Source: Dissophora ornata
Taxonomy: Eukaryota > Mortierellomycota > Mortierellomycetes > Mortierellales > Mortierellaceae
Direction of reading: 5' to 3'
Length of the DNA stretch: 64,000 nt
Assembly (NCBI GenBank): GCA_025201705.1
Contig: MU616605.1
Coordinates: 20,561-84,560 of the forward strand
This document shows positions 9,642-20,687 of this stretch, in pieces. Both the position numbers and the translations under genes were made by a program. Under the pieces are notes generated by a model. The model ran no database searches. It worked only from the letters and a program-made list of their open reading frames with translations, and was not told where the DNA came from. The number at the start of each line of letters is the position of its first letter. The first letter of the stretch is position 1.

Positions 9642-12600
9642 GGAAGTCGGGGAAGCAGGGGCAGGGAAAGAGCGTGGATGAGGGGACTGGGGCCACTGTG
9701 GGGTTGTTTTGAAATCCAGAGGCCAGAGGGCAGTATCAAGAAAAGAATTTGGTCAGAGGAATGCTGGGAGGATGCTTTGTGGCGACGAGTCGAAGGATGT
9801 GTCAGAGAAGAGAGCGCTGGAGTGTTTCGTAGGACACCTCCATTGCTTCCTTGTAATACTTTCTTCCACACCTCCTACCCCCTTCGTCACTCAACCTGTT
9901 CAAAAGAGATCGGAATAACATGGAGACGGGTGCATCGTTATCCACACTGACTTTACCGTCATCGACAGATCGACAGGAAAGAGGTCCTGGCCAGTCCAAA
10001 CGAGGATATTTTCGAAGCGTTTGTGAACGGAGAAGTCGAAGCAGGCAGAAAACAACTAATTCACGCGGTGGAAACTACTGAGAAGGAAGGAATGCTGAAC
10101 GAATTCGTGGAACGAGGGTTGATTCTCTGTTCACAATGATTCCTCCCCACCTCACTCCCACTCCTGCTGTAACGCAGAGAGACAGATGGGTTTAAAAAAA
10201 GGGGGTGGTACTCGATCACGCGATCGGATCATCTGACACTTTCAGCTGAATCAGGCATTTTCCCCGAATGCCAATCAATGTCGTTGGATTAACATCTTAT
10301 CACTCTGCAGGAAGTCGGTCTTTGCCCTTCTCTATTGCTCTATTGCTTTCTAGTGCATACCCTGGACACGTCCGGAGCGACCGTGCCCTGTCGCGCTCGT
10401 CGTTGGACGTGACTGCTTCGACGCACGCGACACGCGACGAGCCCGAATTCACGATGGTGGTACTGCATGCATCTGACTCGCTCACTGGTTCCCGCTGTAC
10501 GCCGATCGGCCGCAGGATCATATTGCCAATGCAGAAAGAAAATAATACATAGATGGAACACTGAGAAAGGGCCTGGCACTTCAATGGTGCCCTTTGGCCC
10601 ATTTATTCAGGTGGTCAACTTAAATTCCTTACTGGTATCATTCCGCTATGGTGCACTTCACTAAAAGACAACACTTTTTTTTGAATTTTGTCAAATAATG
10701 AGGTCGGAGCAGTCACTATTGACATTCAGTCCTAATGGCGGGGGTCCATGTGCATTTTCCATTCATCATATGTACTATCAGGATAATCCTCGAAACCCTC
10801 ACTTAAAAACAACTTCACAAGAGACGAAGGCAGTTGCTCAACATGGCCGCTCGATCTAAATTATTACTGTACGTATCTTTAGAAGAGCGGGAGTTGTTTT
10901 GAGCGACTTACGCTTAAAATAACGTTGGCGATGAATGCTTCCCTTTCTTCATATACTGAGATTATCCATTTTATAATCCAGATGGAAAGGTCAAGGGTCG
11001 CAAAAAAAAATTGTAGCCTGCCAGAAATATAGAAAGCACATGTATACTGTGAAGAGTAAACGTGGCGTGAGCGTTGGGTTCATTGGAAGGGACGTTGCTT
11101 GCAACATTGTTGCAGGAAATTCCTTATACCCTCACGACGTACTTGATAAGAAATCTATTGAGCGGGCACATGTCTTTGGTATGCGTGTGAAATTCTCTGG
11201 TTACATCGCGCTCAGATGCCCAGCCGTCAAAATGAGATGGCTTTTATTTATTTATTTTTCTTTTTTCTTTTTTTTTTTTTGGCCAGATTAACTAACAAGG
11301 TCCATCTCAGACCCTGTTATTAGCAGTTGCAAGAACGGGCAGCAGAGTGCAAAGCAGGCGGCAACTATCGGAGGACACTTGCACCCCCTTGATGGGGTGA
11401 GCATTGACTTCCTACTTTGGCATTAAGGCAAAGGGCATTCCCTTGTAGTGAGCTTTCTATGTGCTGTGTGTCTAGACTAGCAACGAAACGATATAAAAAT
11501 CTAAGACTGTCACTTGTCGCGTCGCACGTTGCAGAAATGCGGCGATGTGATTGGCCCTTTCGGGACGGAGGCGCAAACCGGCGCAGACACAACCAAGAAC
11601 AAAACGTGTCTGTCTGTCCGGTCCACAACCTGCCGTCATTACAATGTGTGGTCTGGTGAGAGCGGGGGCTATTATTGTTGAAAGAAAGTAGTTTTTCGCT
11701 GCGAACAAACCAGCCGCACATGGTATCGACCACAGCTGCAGACTACTGTGATAATAATATGCGGTAGACTGTCGTCAAAGTCTAAGGGCGTCTAACTCGC
11801 TCCGTAGAGCCGCGGATGCCTGTATCCAACCACGCCATCGACGACGATTTGCCGCGAAAGAACGATCGCATTGCTTGAGTTAATTTGTACGTCAATTTTC
11901 CTGATATAGCACTTAGAGTAGACAGGCGATGAGCCCCCAATAAGGTGCGTGTGTGTTACCTTGGAACAGACGGAAAGCAATCCACATCGAATGCGTTTGA
12001 CCGCACATGGACACCCTCGGCAAGAGCTACGTGGGTAGAGCTCAAACTCTTCATAAACACAGGCATTTGCTCTCGGACTAATGGGCTATGGCTCTACCAT
12101 GTGCGTTTCTAGGGTGTCTGCTTGACCTTGAATAAATCGATTATAAATGGTCGCTTTCCTGTTCCTCGTAACAGAGCGAAGGGAGTGCACCTGTGAACAT
12201 GCTGCGAAGGTCATGGATGTTGGATGTTGTTGTGCGTTTTTGTCGTGGATCGCAAACTGTGTCCGTCTGGTCGCTTCTTCGAGGGCCTATTCTCCCAACT
12301 ACTGGCAGCTCTCCGCCTCGCATCCGAGGCAGCATTCGTTACCTGTGCTTCAGGCCACCTGCTCGCATTGGATTTGTTCTGTTGGTTAATGTCACTTCCG
12401 CAATTGAGGCTTGTGGCACCGCATACATTGCCTCCTCAATATTGCTCGCACCTTGCTGCTCACCACTTTCGCCCTCTTTCTTTTCTCTCTTCACGCTTCA
12501 TTGTATACCCACATCTACCCTCATTCACTTATTCGCTTCATATTTTCAAGCTCCAAACTAACCTTTCTTGTTTGCCAATTCACGCGAACAAGAATTTGGG

Positions 12601-12947
12601 GTATTTGCTACTTCATTCTTTCTTCTCTGCGCCCAACGAACACTCTATTGCATTTATCTCCAGCAGCGACTATCGACAGCACTACAAATATCCTACCCTC
12701 GCATCTTGATTGCTTGAGCTCAACAAAAGACCTCTCAACGAGCGCCGGTCTTTGCACGCTCGCCCCTTCCTCCCTACTTTAGACGCCTGTGCCAATATAT
12801 CTTGACTTTGAACTTCGCGGACAAGGTGAGTCTTGTATAAATGGAAAACATCGACAGGGGCCGGGTTTACGCCATAAAGTTGTGGTCTAACAGCTTGCTC
12901 GACTGATATATCACATAGCCCGTCCTGCCTGATTACCTCTTTGCACT
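9642..12947. other. Long divergent intergenic region
   Basis: About 3.3 kb separate the divergent starts of the Uds1 gene and the PH/LRR gene. No frame of convincing coding quality is present. A poly-T run lies at about 11263-11280. From about 12440 to 12800 the plus strand is pyrimidine-rich with short C/T tracts, as expected upstream of a fungal transcription start. A probable 5'UTR intron is listed separately. I see no tRNA or rRNA. Confidence 0.6.
12826..12918 (+). other. Probable 5'UTR intron of the PH/LRR gene
   Basis: A strong donor (AAG|GTGAGT at 12826) and an acceptor (CACATAG ending at 12918) bound a 93-bp segment ending 29 bp before the start codon at 12948. The size matches the coding introns in this window. 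Inferred from splice motifs only. Confidence 0.5.
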
Positions 12948-15900
12948 ATGAATTCGTCCGCATCATCGCCGGGGGTTCGATCCCCACAGCACGTCAAGTC
13001 TCATTACAACAACGCTTACAGTTCTGACGAGCTAATTCTGAACACCATACCCCAGAGACCTCCTCGTTCGAACCGCCAAAGAGCAGATTCAACGTCTTCG
13101 CCTCCTATGTCTGGCTCCCAGTATTATCAGCAATACCAGCAACAGCAACACCAGCAGCTACAACACCAGCAGCGACAGCAGCATCAGCAGCAATACGAGC
13201 AATATGTTTCCTCATCGCCTCCATCCTCTAGACCTTCCCCTCGATCGACACCCAACTCGTATGGGATGTCCTACCCATCTCAACCGTCCTCTCCAATGAG
13301 CTTCCAGTTGCCACCTTCAGCTCTCGCACCGACCAGGGAAGATTCCCTTCGATCGGGTTCTATCTCAAGCCATCCGAGTAATGGGAACGGTACAAATAGC
13401 CACCCGATCCAGATCCCACCCATGAGCTCTTCTTCATCCGCAGCATCATCCTACCGAACGCCGCGCATGTCCCCAGGATTAAACGGGGGTGGTGGTGCTG
13501 GATTATCGGGAATGGCAATGTCCTCGATGCCACCACTGACTCTACCGGATGCATTTTTGGAGGAGCAGTCGGACTATGCAGAGTACTACTCGGATGTGGG
13601 TATCATGGAGCAGCAACAACAACAACAACAGCGACAGTTGCAGCAGCAGATGCTTCTACAGCAGCAACATTCTTCCCACTCTATGCCAATTTTATCTCGG
13701 CAACAGACTATGGATTATCCTTCGCCAGTCTCTTTGAATCGGCATACACAGAGTCTTCAGCAACCCACGAACGGGTCCATATTCATGCCCTCGCCTCTTT
13801 TAAGTCCTACGACCTCACCCCTCTCGGGTGATTTCCCGTCGTTGAGTCTTGGTAAGTGTATCCACATTTTATTGCAGTTCTTGGTCAAAACCAAATTGGG
13901 TCCGTGTATGCATACAAATGTATAAACGCGGGTGTTTATTTTCGCGACGCATTGTGATGCCAGCCTTGTTGTTGTCCTGGGTGTTCTGGCCTTGAATATC
14001 GGGCATGTTTCCCGTGGTTAAAACACAAATTACAGCAAGAAAGGCGACGACAAAAAGGAGGGCAGCGAAAGAGGCATCTGGGCAAGAGTGGCCGAATAGG
14101 GTTGGCTGACTGATTGATCGTGATGTGGTGTGGTGTGGTATGGTGTGCCAAGAGTGGATCGTAAGACACAACAAAACAAAAAAACCTGTGAGCAAAAGGA
14201 CACACATTTTTTAGTGTTTGAGTGGGCATCCATCAACATCCATCGAGTCGTTGCTCAGATTTTGGAACGTGGCGGCTTGAATGACAGTCACCCGCATGTT
14301 GAGGCCTTTGTGTACAACTCCCCCTGTTTTCATTCCGCAACCGCAAAGAGACGCTATTGGGCTTAGACCCCTCCTGCCTCATGCATGCGCGAATGTTTGC
14401 ATGCTGTATGATTATGGGAGGATCGAGACGGCCACACGCGTACAACCTCTAACATGGCACGTGGTGCATTATCACATAGACGACTCCTTCTCTGTCAGAA
14501 ACACAGTTGCTCCTCGTTTTAACACCGAGGCGATCCAGGTCATGCCCGAGGGCTACTATCGGGGCCACCCTCACGTCCCAGTCGAGTCCTTCCTGATGCC
14601 CACCCAGGAACAATATCCTCCAGACTCTGTTATTCTCTTTGGTGGAACGGCTTCGCATTCGGAGAACTCGCTCTTTCGTAAGGATTCGAAAGAGTACTTC
14701 CTTCTCACTAACTCCAGTCTGCTCAAGTACAAGACGATGGAAAAGGCCACCAAGGTCTTTGGCAACCAGTCCGTTTGGTCTTCGTCCTCGGGTCATCAGC
14801 TCCTGACGCCACAGCAGACCAGTCTTATTGCCAAGGACCATCGCGTTCTCGCTCTCAATTCCATTGTGGGTGTACATACACATCAGCCTGCAGGTTCAGA
14901 TATGCAAATCCAGATCGAGTACCTCGTCTCCATCTCATCACAGCCCACGTCGATGCACTTTACCCCGGCACCCGACCAGGTCGACTCTTGGCTCAAGGAG
15001 CTTCGGCAGGGATGCAATTACCACGCGCCCCAGGCAGGGCTGATTCCAAAAGGCACCCGTCAGCGCCAATGGGTTTTGGACAAGCTGCGCGACGACAACA
15101 TCGCTCTGCCGCAGAGTGTCGCAGAGAACGACCCCACAGCCTTGACGGCAGGGGGTATGTGGCGGGCATTCTTCAAGAGCCAAAAAATCAAGGGCGTACC
15201 TGCACAGGAGAATGCGGCAAATGAATCGAAGGTACCGCTTGAAGGCAAAGTCATTGCCATTGCAGTTGGAAAATCCTTCATCCATCTTTTGCCTCACAAC
15301 CTCGGCAATGGCAGCGCCAAGGACGATATGAAAGATGAGCGGACGATCCTTCAATATCCACTTCTCACCACTAAGGCTATCCAGTATCACGAGAAGGATG
15401 ACACTTTCTCCTTGACCTTCGGAACCACGCTTCGTCAGCGAAGGGTCGTGATGACCTTTTCGTCTGCTCGGGCACGAGAGATCATCATAGCGATCCGGGC
15501 CCGAGTTGAGAGCCTTCGTTGGCTCTATCCCCAGGGCCGAAAGGGGATCGAGCTTACGCTGTCAGAGTCGCTCTCAAAACCGATCCCCGTCCCATCTAAA
15601 GATTACATGACTGACCTCGGCTTTGAGGATCTGCTGCGTGCTGAGTGTTCTGCCATGAATATCGACCGCAAGATATATAGTGATGTAAAGGTCGATGGAT
15701 TCACTATCACTGTCAAAAAGACCGGAGACACGGCCGACTCGAAGCGAGATTACTCTGTGGACGAGATGAAGTGTCTATTGCGGGCCCTGCGCTTTAATAC
15801 GACCTTCAAGGAGATAAGCTTCCACAATATCTCGTTTGCTGCTCTCCAGAAACCAAGGACTATGAAGGATGGGACGATTCGGTACGGCCTCCGCCTGGAC

Positions 15901-17621
15901 AAGGAATTTTATGAGCTTGTGATGGGTAATCCTCAGATACGAGCCCTCGACCTTCACAATTGCAACCTAGACACCAGCACTATCGGGAGCATCGGTCGAG
16001 CCATTAGAGATGGTTATTCCGCAGGTCTCCGTCTAGAGCTCCTGGATCTTTTTGGAAACAATGCTTCGGATGGCGCTGATGTCATGACTTTGGCCAAAGG
16101 TATCGTCAAGCACGCGGGCACGTTACATGTCTTGGATGTGGGAAACTGCCAGATCACAGGTGACGGCATCAACCAGATCATGCACGCATTTGTCGCCAAC
16201 CAAGATGTCGCGTCGCACACGCTTGAAACGTTTGGAATCCAGAGGAACCCAGAAAGCAAGGTCAACTCATTTATCCTCGATATGTTCTTGAAGCACTCGA
16301 TGAGGCTGCAGCACCTCAACTTGTCTGGCTTACCGTCTTGGAGCAAATCACCCATTCTCATGGCCGAAACTCTCGCCAATTGTGGTGGGTTCCTGACATC
16401 GCTCGACCTGAGCGGCATGGCCCTGCATCCTACAACCTTGGATCAGATTCTTTCTTGGGTCTCAAGTTCCAGCTTTCAGTCCGTGGAACAGCTAAAGGTT
16501 GAGGGTTGTGGGCTGGATGGCCTACAGTTCAGTAGCATCCTTGATGCCATCGGCCAAAGCCGCAACACCAAAGTTGAGGTGTTTGCGGGCAAGAACCTTC
16601 TCTCCGATGGTGGTGATCTTCCTGAGAGCCTGGTTAATATTCTTGCAAGCGGTGATACAACCACGTCATTGGGCTTGCGTCAGACATGTTGGAGCGAGCA
16701 GGCTCTCCGCCAGCTGTTTGCAAGCTTGAGTCAGAACTGGTCGCTAAAAAAACTCGACCTCAGCGCCGTCTCCTTAGCCTCGAATCGCGATCCTGATGTA
16801 GAGACTTGCAAGCTATTGGGCTTAATGGTGTCTGCACCAGCGAGTAGATTGGAGGAGCTATATATCCCAGGAGAGGAAACTGCTGACCTCACATCCAGGA
16901 TGGGCAGAAACTTGTGGCGTGCTTTCCAGGGTGTGGGACTAAGCCGGTACTTGACAAAGCTGGATGTCAGGAGGAATAAGTTCAGGGACGAGGGTGCCCA
17001 TGCTCTCGCAGAGGCCATTCGCACTAACCAGAGTCTTACTTGGCTGGACATGGATGAGAATGACGTAAGATTTCACTGTTAGTTCTTCAACGCATGCTAT
17101 ATGAGGCTCAACTAGACTTCTAATTCCATTTTTTTTATTCATCTCAACAGGTGACGCTGGATGGCTTCAATGCCATTCTCTCTGCATTTCACCAAGGTGG
17201 AACGGAGCATGTGCCAACCGGCACTCTGTACTACAACAGCACGCTCTGCTATTTTGTGTCCCCAGTCAAGGACGTTGAAAAGCAGACTCAGCTCCTGAAG
17301 GATTCAATGTTGGAGACATACAAGACTGAGCAGGAAACTCGATTTCTGCTGAGCAACTCCGCAGGCAAGGACTCACGCGAGTGGAAAGAGCGACTCGCCC
17401 AGATCATCCGTACCCGCAACCTGAGTTCTGAGGCCATCGCTAGACTTGATCGTTCCATCAAGGGTATAGCCTCAGCGACGGAGCGTAACAAAGCCGCCAT
17501 GGACGCGGTATACAGAGATCGCGAGCGAAGGCGTGATTGGGAAATGGACCGGGAGCGAGAACGAGAACGCGAGCGGGAACGAAGTGACCGTGGGAGCCAA
17601 GCTGGATTCGATCAGGACTAA
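12948..17621 (+). CDS. PH-like and LRR (RNI-type) domain protein, 1319 aa
   Basis: Exons 12948-13851, 14480-17064 and 17151-17621 join in phase. The first 300 residues are low-complexity and rich in Ser, Pro and Gln, with QQQ runs. Residues from about 340 to 620 hold two stretches with PH-like character: SKEYFLLTNSSLLKYKTM and EYLVSISSQPTSMHFTPA in the first, VIAIAVGKSFIHLLP in the second. From about 700 to 1180 there is a ribonuclease-inhibitor-like leucine-rich repeat array (NPQIRALDLHNCNL, LHVLDVGNCQITGDGI, LTKLDVRRNKFRDEGA). The C-terminus is helical and ends in an alternating Arg-Glu run. PH plus LRR recalls actin-regulating CARMIL proteins, but I cannot confirm homology, so a membrane-cortex scaffold is an inference. 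The first intron (628 bp) is unusually long here and may hide a small exon. Confidence 0.75.
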
Positions 17622-18829
17622 ATAGAACCACCTCTTGCTATTTTACATGTATACTACTATAACGTTAGGAATGTCTCAAGGAAATACATGCATTTTCCTT
17701 TGGATCATTGAACCATTCCCTCAGCAGACTGAGTAAACTTTCCATGGTCATTTTGACAACCTCTTTGTTTTCTTAGATAGTTGCCTTGTCAATGGGCATC
17801 GACGGCTAGGGAAAAGCCTTCGTCCTTGTTAGGATCGTCTTTTATGTTGGTACAGGAGCTGAGTAAGCATCGTGCAAATTTTGGAACCCATCGTTGAAGC
17901 ACCTTAATTAGGTGTAAACGAGACGCTTTGTTGAGTTGAGGTTATAGACCTTCTCTTCAGCCCACGGCCTTTTCAAACTGGCGGACGCCAGGAACTGGAA
18001 CGAAATCTCACTTCTCTTCAAATACCGCGACCCTCAAACATCAACACAGCAACATTATGATCTGTACAGCAACGATCTCAACCGAATCAGTGAGGACACT
18101 ACAATCAATGAATCGGCTACGAACGCGCGCCAGCACCGTTTTACGAAGTCTTGACTATGACCGATTCACCGGTACTTTCGTGCAACTTCTGAAAAAGGCA
18201 CGGTAGCTTGAAGTCAAGTCGTCAGTAAGGGGTCTGGTGCTCGATGTGACACGCAGTGCCGCAGACCCATTACCTTCAGAGGCACTCAGATGTATTAAGG
18301 ATTCCTACTGACTGTCAATTTTTTTTTGGTCAATACAGCATCCAAGAAGCCAGAGTCTCTGACCGAAATCCTGCGCATCGATGGAGGGATGTCGTCGCAC
18401 AAATTCTGGCGAAGATGTGTGTCTTTGCCCAAAGTGTGAAGTGGACTTGAAGCTCAGACGACGAACCCTCGGCTGCGATGTCTTTGAGCTTAATTAAGAA
18501 GGACTAGTTTCGCACTATCCAGAAGGCAAATCTCAGTATGGTTGCGCTCTCAGGCACGGCGACATATGTCGCTGCAGTATCAGTGATTTGGCGCTCTACC
18601 TTTTTGATCGTTTTCAGGCAAGTCGATACGGCGTTTCTTCGTTCATTACCGCCCACAGCTCCCAGTGAATATGCGCCACAGCTCCTAGTGAATGTACGCA
18701 TGTGCACCAAGCCCTGGGAGGCCTTCTCAATGTACATTATATATGTTTACTAATGCATTTTCTTTTCTTTTTTTTTCTTTTTTCCTTTTTCATTTGCTAT
18801 AACCATCTCAGACACAATAATAGTTCAAG
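17622..18829. other. Intergenic region upstream of a Crypton relic
   Basis: No frame of convincing coding quality is present. A short plus-strand reading at 18256-18450 could be decayed recombinase sequence but has no recognisable motif. A poly-pyrimidine stretch at about 18760-18815 ends in TCTCAG, which looks like an old intron acceptor just before the recombinase remnant. Confidence 0.5.
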
Positions 18830-20160
18830 ATGGAGGCATCTCCCTTTCAGCGGATTGGGTCATGACCGCACTGCTGAGATATCATACTCCGCGAACCGCG
18901 AGTCCAACTCTAAAGACATTTCAACGGCAACAGGTGGAGTGCGTACACATCTCACACTCCAGGCGCCACAGCGGATCTGTGGAGACTCAAAAGATGGGAT
19001 GCCGCAGGAAGAGATCAGGGTTGGTGGCCGGTGGGTTCATGGCGCCGGCAAGATGCAGCAGTTCTACCTGTCGAACTATCCTATCCTGCTCGCGTTTGGT
19101 ATGGCTGGCTTTCGAGAGAGGCCGTTTCATCTGAAGAGGAACGAGGTACCGCCTTCGATGGAACTGCCACAAAGCATATTTCCATTCATTGCGGCAGTAT
19201 TTGGCGAACCAGTAACTGAGGGCTATGAGGAATTGCAGAAGACTTGCATCGATGAAATGAACGCGAAGGACCAAAACGATTCTAGTCAGATAGAGGACGT
19301 TTTACCCTTGCAGAATACGACAACTCAGGAGGCTGGCGCCACTCCTGCCTATACGGTGCACCTAAATGTAGCAAATCGGCCGCTTTTGAAGATACTCCTC
19401 CATCTAAGGCATGCCATCATGCAGGATGCTGCCTTGTACATGTGCGAGCACGGCAATCTCAAATCACCGGCCCTGCACCACGGCAAGTTTGCATCCCCGA
19501 CATTCCTGAGATTCAAGCAGAACGTCGAGACTGCATTGCAGAGGAAGGATGATGCGTTACCGGCTGATATCCTACCTAGCATGATGCAAGAAATAACAAG
19601 CCAAATAACGGCAGGAAGTGAATCGGGTTGCCAATTTCCGATACATCTTTCAGCAGGTACAACGGCAGTGACAGCAACAGCAACAGCAACAGCAACATCA
19701 GCAGCAGCTTGTGGAATGGATCTTCCGACTACTGGAGCGTAAGTAGGCCCTGATGCAGGGAATGTTCAACGACCTTTACGCATCCATCAACTTCCAGCGT
19801 CCCAATTCCATCCCGCCTTGGCCTCGATATCAAGAGCAACTGTCGAGCAAACATGGCCGCTGCCAATGGGATATCATCAACCTCGTCCAGTGTCGGCGAC
19901 TGTAGCGGCTATTACAAATCTGCTATGCTCATGCTCATGCTCATGCTCAAGGTCAAGGGCACCGCCTCGACTTCGACCTGCAGCAGCACCGGCATCGGTT
20001 AATATGACTTCTGCGGTTGCACTCGACGCAAGAGCGATGAGGGCCGACAGATACGTTCAAGGTGAATTACCGTTTATCAGCCGTGGCCCTAAAGTCCATA
20101 TGCAGCTTCAGGTTTGTGCTCGAACAACAGGAGGCGAATCATCTAGGAGATGGAGTTACT
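18830..20160 (+). pseudogene. Decayed Crypton-type tyrosine recombinase (C-terminal half)
   Basis: The plus strand keeps the C-terminal catalytic part of a fungal Crypton/Ndc10-like tyrosine recombinase. The diagnostic block is EIRVGGRWVHGAGKMQQFYL followed by SNYP and MAGF, which matches the family pattern of an arginine-containing GRW motif and a nucleophilic Tyr in YL-x-x-x-P. Downstream are further family-like phrases (LLKILLHLRHAIMQDAALYM, FKQNVETALQRKDD). The frame breaks near 19625: the coding-like continuation moves to another frame as NRVANFRYIFQQVQ, a CAG/CAA-coded Gln run and EWIFRLLER, and that frame is itself interrupted by stops near 19670 and 19743 and ends at a stop near 19910. 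The N-terminal half with the first catalytic Arg is not recognisable. It is therefore an inactive copy. Confidence 0.7.
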
Positions 20161-20687
20161 AGTTAGTCAAGAACTGGAGAAGTCTGAGGGCGATGAGAGC
20201 CATGAACTCGCATTCAGAAATGCAATATAAATGTTGGAAGGTGTGCGCGCACAACACTAGAGGAGTATCAACCAATTGGTTAAGTACTGTCGCCAGCAGA
20301 GTGAAGGGAGGAGGATGAGAAAGGGTAAGGGTAAGGGTAAGGGTAAGGTTAAGGATTAGGCTATGGCTAAGACTAAAGCTATGGCTAAGGATAATGCCGG
20401 CAGCGTTGGTGTAGGAGAGAATCTTGCTGGAGCAAGCAATGACGACTACGACGACGATGGTGATGATAATGAGGATGACGATGCCTAAAATCTCATACAA
20501 TAAAATCTTTTTTATCCGTGTGCTAGGGATGGATGGGTGAGAGAACCGATCATCGATGATAATGATGGTGGCGATGGTATGAATGATTGAATGGTTGTAT
20601 GGTTTTCTATGAAGTTTTGTTATTCTCCATGGTATTGTCCATCATGTCAGTTTGATTTTCATTTTTTTTTCACTTGGTTGACGGTTG
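20161..20687. other. Intergenic region with GGGTAA microsatellite
   Basis: Contains about four tandem GGGTAA units at 20320-20350 grading into related AAGG(A/C)TA motifs, then GAC/GAT-rich sequence at 20430-20480 and 20555-20580. Parts may be the decayed tail of the recombinase, since a Lys-Gly-rich then Asp-rich reading can be drawn, but it is broken by stops. An AATAAA-like signal lies near 20500. Confidence 0.5.

Noticed and set aside
12960..12990. GGTTCGATCCCC resembling a tRNA B box
   Set aside because: It lies inside the N-terminal codons of the PH/LRR protein, and no A box or acceptor stem is found at the right distance.
14281..14479. Start of the second PH/LRR exon at the Met at 14281
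   Set aside because: The upstream 66 codons have no family character, while an in-phase acceptor at 14478-14479 links cleanly to the first exon.
18702..18830. Phe-rich segment as a signal or membrane helix of the recombinase frame
   Set aside because: It is coded by a poly-pyrimidine tract ending in CAG and looks like an intron end.
20318..20356. GGGTAA tandem units as an internal telomere repeat
   Set aside because: The canonical fungal repeat is TTAGGG; GGGTAA is a different hexamer on either strand. It reads as a local microsatellite, probably from a Lys-Gly-coding tail.
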